64,000 nucleotides of DNA from M3007 sp041392625 (GTDB lineage: Bacteria; Bacteroidota; Bacteroidia; Chitinophagales; Saprospiraceae): NCBI GenBank assembly GCA_041392625.1, contig JAWKLR010000011.1:62001-126000 (forward strand). Reading direction: 5' to 3'. Of this stretch, positions 60,497 through 64,000 are shown one piece after another. Both the position numbers and the translations under genes were made by a program. The notes under the pieces are model-generated. The model had not been told where the DNA came from. It did not search any database and saw only the letters and a program-made list of their open reading frames with translations. Numbering within the stretch: the first letter of the stretch is position 1; each line of letters starts with the position of its first letter.

Positions 60497-63201
60497 AAAC
60501 GCTGATCCCAACTCAATACCACAAACGGGGAAATCGCATTAACTGCGTGTAGGGTTTGCAAAACGGGATCGTTGAATTGTTGCACATAGTTTTGGGTGCC
60601 CAACAAATTGACAGCCCGAAATCCAATGCTGGACTTTCTGTTTGGTAGGTTAAACATACCCTCAGCCTGCCCTGCCCAAAACGAGCCAAAACCACGGCCG
60701 CTTGTTTGATAGAAATTAACCTCAGCATGAAAATTTCCTGGTGGCTTAATGCGAATCCGATAGGAGTTTTGTAGAAAGGACAAACGGTTGGTATCTCCTG
60801 AGTTAGCGGTAGATACCGACTGCACCAGAGCCCCCTTCAGAATTACATTTACCCACGTATCCCATGCTGTTCCATATTCTGCCGAGTAGGTGCTTATCCG
60901 GGAATTCAAATCCAATACGACTTCGTTGACAAACCCTTTCTGTTGCTGATCAATCAGACTCACCCCCAAGCTGAAGCGCGATCCAATTTTTGGAAAATAC
61001 CTACTACCTGAAGCACTGATCGTCCAGTTTTGAGACTCCACCGGTCTAAACCGACTCCGAATAGTCAGAAAAGGGTTTATTGTAGCAGCGCCCCCGGTGC
61101 CTCCCGAATAGTGTTGCTGGCCAATGCTGGCATTCCAGAAAAACTGCTTCCGTTGATTTCGAAAAATCCATTGAACACTGCCACTCCGCCCCTTGGTCAG
61201 AAACAGTTCAGGCAAGCCCTGAACAACTTGTTGGTAATCTGTAAATAATCGATTGGAGAAATAATCGGTTAGGCCCGGAGGCTTTTGCCGAAGCTGATAT
61301 CGAGCCACCAGATTGTTTTTTTCAGTTACCTTAAAATAGAGTTTACATAAAGGCTCCACAGCAATCAGATTTTTGGAAAAAACGACTGCATCTTGTTCCG
61401 TATACCGGGTGGGTAAAACACTCGCCTGCACCTGCAACACACTGGATAATCGCCCCCACTCCAAGGTTCCATTCACCCGACCGAAATGGGACCATCCGAA
61501 TAGATGCGTTGCATTTTGAAATGTATCGGGAAGCATAAATTGCAATCCCCCATCGCCTGTCAGCGCGGAATTTGTGTGCAAAGTTCCCGTTTCCCATTGG
61601 GTGCCAACAGCCGTCTGCAACCGGAATGAAGCAAGCTGTTTTAAATACGTCAACTGCAGTAATCCGCGGTTGTTTTGTACCTCAACATCCTGATTCAAGT
61701 TGGTAAACATTGAATCCAGTGAAAACAATTGATAGTAATAATCGTATTGGGCTGCTAGTTCCTGGCGGCTATTGATAAAATCATTCTTAAACAGAACCTG
61801 GTATGCGGTGCTCGATTCGGGCTTAAAGGTGTACTCAAGGGCAACAAATCCTTCAGATTCCTTCCCAGCAGTATTTTGTCCGACGGAGTTCTTCGTAAGC
61901 CCATTTTGCCCACGAAGTACTGCCAGGCGATTGGCATCCCAATCCTGTCGGTACTTCGCAAGAACCCGGAGTGATTGATTGCCCTTTTGCGGAAAATAGT
62001 CTGCATGTGCCTGGATGGTTGTTGATTTTGGCACATCCACAAGCATTACGTCTTCGCTGATTTCCAGGGATTCATCAGGCAAAAAATAAGTGGTTTGAGC
62101 GCGTTTTTCTTGATCCAGCCTTTCAGAACTGTACCAGCCTGAAATTTTAACCTTCAAATACTCTGAAACCGGGATAATATGCCCAATCAAAAGTAAGCCT
62201 GAATTATTCTGAGTGGTAAACGCTGCGGGTAAACCAAGCGTTGTAGGCTCCGATGGGGTCAATAATCTAGGGCTCGCCAATAAACCCGTTTCTAAGGTTT
62301 GCCTGACAAACGGGTTTCGGGAATAACCCAAACTCGCTGCTCGTGCATCGGCATTGGAAGGGATTCCGGTATTGTTTGCATCACCAATCAAAATGGTTTT
62401 CGCGCTTCGCGAAAGCAGGAATAAATTGGTATGAACAGAAGCTTTAAGGCCGTTACCATCTGTACCAATTCCACCGGTAACACTTCCAGAACGCGCATGC
62501 CTTTTTTCATCTTTTAATTTCAGATTTAAAACCAGTCGCTCCGAATTTTCCAGTTTTTTGAGCAGCGGGTTTTCCTGATAACCATCAATTGCCTGCACTT
62601 TTGCAAACATATCTGCACGCACATTCCGCGTTGCGAGCTGATAGTTCGAGCCGGTGAGGTCATCGCCGTCAATAAAAACCTTTTCCACTTCCTTCCCATT
62701 GAAGTGAATCCGGCCATTTTCGGCTACTTGCATGCCGGGCAATTTTTTCAAAATATCCTCCACCGAAAACTCCGTGCTGTCGGAAAAAGCCGCCAGGTGA
62801 AACTCGGTTGTGTCATTTCGTTCTAGGATGGGGGGCACTTCCCCTTTGATCACCACTTCCTGTAAGACCGACGAGACCAGGTAAAAATTCTGACTGACAG
62901 AATCGGCCGGCCACATTATTTTTCGAACCTCTTTTTTATAACCCAAAGCCCGCACCGCCAGGGTCAAACTATCACATTCCGACGCAACAGCCATGGAAAA
63001 GAAGCCCTTGTCATCGCTGTTGCAAAACCCCAATACACGTTCTGTACTGTCGCAACCAGATACCACAACGCTGCAGTATGGCAATGGGTTCATCGTCGAG
63101 TCGCGAACAATCCCATGGATAGTCTGGGCCTCAACAGGGCTTGATTCAAGGTAAAAAAACAGGATCAAAAGCCAAAAAACGCTGGTTGTACCTTTTCCCA
63201 T
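60493..63201 (-). CDS. TonB-dependent-receptor-like outer membrane beta-barrel protein
   Basis: A 902-residue intact protein: signal peptide (MGKGTTSVFWLLILFFYLESSPVEA), a carboxypeptidase-regulatory-like domain (residues about 27-105; TIHGIVRDSTMNPLPYCSVVV), a plug-like part (VEDILKKLPGMQVAENGRIHFNGKEVEKVFIDGDD) and a barrel of about 650 residues. The plug text corresponds to that of the frameshifted gene at 515-3323. It lies downstream of a GLPGLI gene in the same direction. Confidence 0.88.
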   Translation of the reverse strand: MGKGTTSVFWLLILFFYLESSPVEAQTIHGIVRDSTMNPLPYCSVVVSGCDSTERVLGFCNSDDKGFFSMAVASECDSLTLAVRALGYKKEVRKIMWPADSVSQNFYLVSSVLQEVVIKGEVPPILERNDTTEFHLAAFSDSTEFSVEDILKKLPGMQVAENGRIHFNGKEVEKVFIDGDDLTGSNYQLATRNVRADMFAKVQAIDGYQENPLLKKLENSERLVLNLKLKDEKRHARSGSVTGGIGTDGNGLKASVHTNLFLLSRSAKTILIGDANNTGIPSNADARAASLGYSRNPFVRQTLETGLLASPRLLTPSEPTTLGLPAAFTTQNNSGLLLIGHIIPVSEYLKVKISGWYSSERLDQEKRAQTTYFLPDESLEISEDVMLVDVPKSTTIQAHADYFPQKGNQSLRVLAKYRQDWDANRLAVLRGQNGLTKNSVGQNTAGKESEGFVALEYTFKPESSTAYQVLFKNDFINSRQELAAQYDYYYQLFSLDSMFTNLNQDVEVQNNRGLLQLTYLKQLASFRLQTAVGTQWETGTLHTNSALTGDGGLQFMLPDTFQNATHLFGWSHFGRVNGTLEWGRLSSVLQVQASVLPTRYTEQDAVVFSKNLIAVEPLCKLYFKVTEKNNLVARYQLRQKPPGLTDYFSNRLFTDYQQVVQGLPELFLTKGRSGSVQWIFRNQRKQFFWNASIGQQHYSGGTGGAATINPFLTIRSRFRPVESQNWTISASGSRYFPKIGSRFSLGVSLIDQQQKGFVNEVVLDLNSRISTYSAEYGTAWDTWVNVILKGALVQSVSTANSGDTNRLSFLQNSYRIRIKPPGNFHAEVNFYQTSGRGFGSFWAGQAEGMFNLPNRKSSIGFRAVNLLGTQNYVQQFNDPVLQTLHAVNAISPFVVLSWDQRF

Positions 63202-63318
63202 TTGATTTCTGTTTTTTGCGGTTTTAACGAGATTGTACGCATGGGCTAATAGTTAGTCGTCGGACTACATTTGATGCTCCAATCAAATTGAATACGTGTT
63301 CCTAATCCAGGGATTTGA

Positions 63319-63360
63319 ATGAATTGTTTCCCTACCCTGGTTGGGCTGGGGAACAATTCA
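63319..63360. other. Hairpin between GLPGLI and receptor genes
   Basis: ATGAATTGTTTCCC pairs with GGGGAACAATTCAT. A T-run follows only on the plus strand, where no gene ends, while both neighbours are on the minus strand. On the minus strand it lacks a T-tail, so it may be a processing or partial-stop element between the two genes. Confidence 0.5.
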
Positions 63361-63389
63361 TTTTTTAATGGCAGTTATTCCGATATGAG

Positions 63390-64000
63390 CTAACGTTCCC
63401 AACTCAATTCAATATCGGGCAAAAAACTGATCGTCGTGTTGATTCCACTTGCCCGTGCTTCCTTTTCAAGGTTTTCAAAGAACTGTTTTTCCGAATCCAT
63501 ATACTCGGTATAACTTATCCCCAAATGGGTTCCAGAAGGCGGTTGCAAAATGCCTTTCATCCTATTTGAAATTTCGATACCAGCAAACCGGTATTCCACC
63601 ACACCATCCAGGGAACGGGCTTCCAAAATCAGTCCGGGCAACCCTCCCAGTTTGTGAGGGCCACTCGGAATTGGGATATCCAGTGCATACCATGCCTCAT
63701 ATTCCCGTCCTCTGAATACGCCGGTTGCCTTTTGACAAGTATAAGGTCCGAAGTCTTTTTGATCGGAATGCAGTTTCCAGTTAATATGCCCAAGGGTATC
63801 GGAAACGATGCAATGTGCATCCGATTGTCGGCAGGAAAACTTTGACAACATCCGGCGCTCCTGGTGAAGTTTGTAAATTGGAAAGCCTTCAGAATCACCT
63901 TTGATGTGTACGGGAAAGACGTACTGATCATCCTGATAAGAAGTATCTCCCGCAAAAGCACCATGATGGATAAAAAGGGAACGAACGCTATTAAAAAGCA
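63390..64000 (-). CDS. GLPGLI family protein, cut by the window end
   Basis: An open frame of 203 codons that continues past base 64000 on the upstream side. It carries the exact mark GLPGLI in DIPIPSGPHKLGGLPGLILEA, a Cys-containing region (SKFSCRQSDAHCIVSD…) and ends …FLPDIELSWER. It is intact within the window, with no frameshift. The family is exported; the signal peptide lies outside the window. The receptor gene follows 188 bases downstream, the reverse order of the pair on the left. Confidence 0.88.
   Translation of the reverse strand, partial: LFNSVRSLFIHHGAFAGDTSYQDDQYVFPVHIKGDSEGFPIYKLHQERRMLSKFSCRQSDAHCIVSDTLGHINWKLHSDQKDFGPYTCQKATGVFRGREYEAWYALDIPIPSGPHKLGGLPGLILEARSLDGVVEYRFAGIEISNRMKGILQPPSGTHLGISYTEYMDSEKQFFENLEKEARASGINTTISFLPDIELSWER

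Noticed and set aside
1..64000. CRISPR arrays, tRNA or rRNA genes, insertion sequences
   Set aside because: No direct repeats with spacers, T-arm-like GGTTCGAATCC stretches in a cloverleaf, ribosomal RNA text or transposase motifs were found on reading.

Overview
The window is a continuous piece of a Bacteroidota chromosome, most like the Saprospiria/Chitinophagia part of the phylum. The evidence is a Na+-NQR operon, an alternative complex III (ActABCDEF) joined to an aa3-type cytochrome oxidase, two GLPGLI-family/TonB-receptor-like gene pairs, several start regions with TTTG-N19-TAnnTTTG promoters (the Bacteroidota sigma-ABfr type), and few Shine-Dalgarno sequences. The lineage is an inference from gene content. 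I saw no tRNA, rRNA, CRISPR array or insertion sequence.

Left part (1-24.6 kb): the tail of a cut gene and a terminator; a TonB-receptor-like gene plus a GLPGLI gene, both with frameshifts; a UbiD-type decarboxylase, a START-domain protein and an NhaD Na+/H+ antiporter. Then comes a sodium-energy block: an NqrM-like small Cys protein, the flavin transferase ApbE and nqrFEDCBA (transcribed A to F, then apbE). After it lie ferrochelatase, an ABC exporter, a methyltransferase, a CsaA-like protein, an OmpA-like protein, a frameshifted coiled-coil/HhH protein, a divergent DsbA-like lipoprotein/HxlR regulator pair and a small lipoprotein.

Middle part (24.7-38 kb): glycine dehydrogenase GcvP, a GHMP (mevalonate-type) kinase with an adjoining peptide-type ABC permease, a GT39 glycosyltransferase, a small outer-membrane barrel, QueA, PruA, CoaD, a divergent pair of small membrane proteins (one YqaE/Pmp3) and a DUF2752 protein.

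Right part (38-64 kb): a large respiratory locus on the minus strand. Transcription starts at two tandem promoters near 55.6-55.7 kb and runs through actA-B-C-D-E-F, then coxB, coxA, ctaB, two subunit III genes and subunit IV, ending at a terminator at 39.75 kb. Beyond the terminator are a thioredoxin-fold/SCO-like protein, a DUF420 (CtaM-like) protein and a small CxxC membrane protein, probably oxidase assembly genes. The most striking point is that oxidase subunit II has an intact CuA site and a C-terminal OmpA-type peptidoglycan-binding domain, so the oxidase may be tied to the cell wall. ActF also has a long His-rich loop, and ActA has an extra N-terminal haem domain. On the other side of the promoter region lie arginine deiminase, a thioesterase, a YihY-type membrane protein and a ChlI-like AAA ATPase. 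The window ends with a second TonB-receptor-like/GLPGLI pair in inverse gene order.

Energy logic: Na+-NQR oxidises NADH, reduces quinone and pumps Na+; ACIII oxidises quinol and passes electrons to the aa3 oxidase; NhaD exchanges Na+ and H+. The window therefore holds most of an aerobic chain that uses both ions. The frameshifts are confined to three short stretches; the sequence alone cannot say whether they are assembly errors or real decay.
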